Below, piece by piece: positions 22,749-23,336 of a DNA stretch of 23,336 bases (positions within the stretch are counted from its first letter, which is position 1; each line of letters starts with the position of its first letter). The translations under genes were made by a program, and so were the position numbers. The stretch lies in assembly GCA_945886995.1 (NCBI GenBank), contig CAMCZJ010000016.1, positions 1 to 23,336 of the forward strand, read 5' to 3'. Origin of the DNA: Asaia bogorensis (GTDB lineage: Bacteria > Pseudomonadota > Alphaproteobacteria > Acetobacterales > Acetobacteraceae). The notes beneath the pieces were generated by a model. That model was not told the DNA's origin, ran no database searches, and saw only the letters and a program-made list of their open reading frames with translations.

Positions 22749-23336
22749 TCAGCGCTGCAGGGCCTGCACGATTTCCTGCGTGACCTTCTTCGCATCGCCG
22801 AACAGCATCATGGTATTCGGGCGGAAGAACAGCTCATTATCCACGCCGGCATAACCGCTCGCCATGCCGCGCTTGATGAAGAAGACGGTCTTCGCGCGTT
22901 CCACATCCAGAATAGGCATGCCGTAAATCGCCGAGGATTTATCGGTTTTCGCCGCGGGATTGGTCACGTCATTCGCCCCGATCACAAAGGCCACATCGGC
23001 ATCGGCGAATTCGGGATTGATCTCCTCAAGTTCAAGAACCTCATCATAAGGCACATTGGCTTCGGCCAGCAGCACGTTCATGTGGCCGGGCATGCGGCCT
23101 GCCACAGGATGGATGGCGTATTTGATATCAACGCCTTCCTTCTTGAGCAGATCAGCCATTTCACGCAGCACCTGCTGCGCCTGCGCTACCGCCATGCCAT
23201 AGCCAGGCACCACGATGATCTTCTGCGCATTCTTCATCATATAGGCCGCGTCTTCCGGGCTGCCGGCCTTCACGGGGGGGCGATCCGCCGCCGCGCCACC
23301 AGCGGCCACGGTGCCACCTTCAGACCCGAAGCCACC
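22749..23336 (-). CDS. pntB: NAD(P) transhydrogenase subunit beta, C-terminal part (5' end beyond right edge)
   Basis: PntB is the membrane and NADP-binding subunit of the proton-translocating nicotinamide nucleotide transhydrogenase. It makes NADPH from NADH at the expense of the proton gradient. Only the last 195 residues are in the window, and the frame is open to the right edge. They form the cytoplasmic NADP-binding domain III. Visible signatures are IIVVPGYGMAVAQAQQVL, IHPVAGRMPGHMNVLLAEAN, FVIGANDVTNPAA, the NADP-loop FIKRGMASGYAGVDNELFF, and the end NTMMLFGDAKKVTQEIVQAL. A Gly/Ala-rich linker (SEGGTVAAGGAAAD) joins it to the missing membrane domain. pntA genes would be expected to the right. 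The intrinsic terminator lies just after the stop. Confidence 0.96.
   Translation of the reverse strand, partial: GGFGSEGGTVAAGGAAADRPPVKAGSPEDAAYMMKNAQKIIVVPGYGMAVAQAQQVLREMADLLKKEGVDIKYAIHPVAGRMPGHMNVLLAEANVPYDEVLELEEINPEFADADVAFVIGANDVTNPAAKTDKSSAIYGMPILDVERAKTVFFIKRGMASGYAGVDNELFFRPNTMMLFGDAKKVTQEIVQALQR

Noticed and set aside
1..23336. Mobile element, CRISPR, defence island or tRNA gene
   Set aside because: No transposase or integrase-like product, no regularly spaced repeats, no tRNA cloverleaf in the short gaps, and gene content is uniform housekeeping and catabolic metabolism.

Overview
The window is a high-GC, gene-dense stretch of ordinary bacterial chromosome. Protein family content (a C-P lyase set with a GntR/UTRA regulator, class II DAHP synthase, a short ~444-residue glutamyl-tRNA synthetase, glutathione-dependent formaldehyde dehydrogenase, proton-translocating transhydrogenase) fits an alphaproteobacterium, most plausibly Rhodospirillales/Acetobacteraceae (Roseomonas-like). 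That placement is inferred from recall of homologues, not from a search. I see no rRNA, tRNA, insertion sequence, integrase, phage gene or CRISPR array, and no gene-free stretch longer than about 130 bases.

Region 1 (1-4001) is a phosphonate-use locus arranged divergently. phnG, phnH and phnI (phnI runs off the left edge) read leftward. The regulator phnF and the hydrolase phnM read rightward. An 18-base inverted repeat between phnG and phnF is a good operator candidate. Region 2 (4024-6920, leftward) is a three-gene unit: fumarylacetoacetase followed by two tandem metal-dependent cyclase/formamidase-like paralogues about 80% identical to each other. Region 3 (7048-11577, rightward) is a tight four-gene run: a GabD-type aldehyde dehydrogenase, a MaoC-fold hydratase, glutathione reductase and an Fsr-like MFS exporter. 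Region 4 (11641-12765) is the class III alcohol dehydrogenase adhC/frmA, convergent with a penicillin-binding-protein-like serine hydrolase (12775-13938).

Region 5 (14044-21468, rightward) is a biosynthetic and translation block: class II DAHP synthase (shikimate entry), nicotinate phosphoribosyltransferase, glutamine-dependent NAD+ synthetase, an uncharacterised 126-residue protein, glutamyl-tRNA synthetase and cysteinyl-tRNA synthetase. Most are joined by 4-base start/stop overlaps or gaps of a few bases. Region 6 (21529-22697) is an exported DUF305 protein overlapping a TrmJ-type tRNA 2'-O-methyltransferase. The right edge holds the 3' end of pntB on the minus strand, ending at a clear intrinsic terminator.

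The genes join up at several points. adhC and gor both depend on glutathione. pncB, nadE and pntB all concern the NAD(P) pool that the many dehydrogenases here use. I found no convincing new multi-gene system. The items most worth a second look are the phn operator, the duplicated cyclases beside fumarylacetoacetase, the Lys-to-Arg change in the aldehyde dehydrogenase cofactor motif, and the unknown protein translationally linked on both sides to nadE and gltX.
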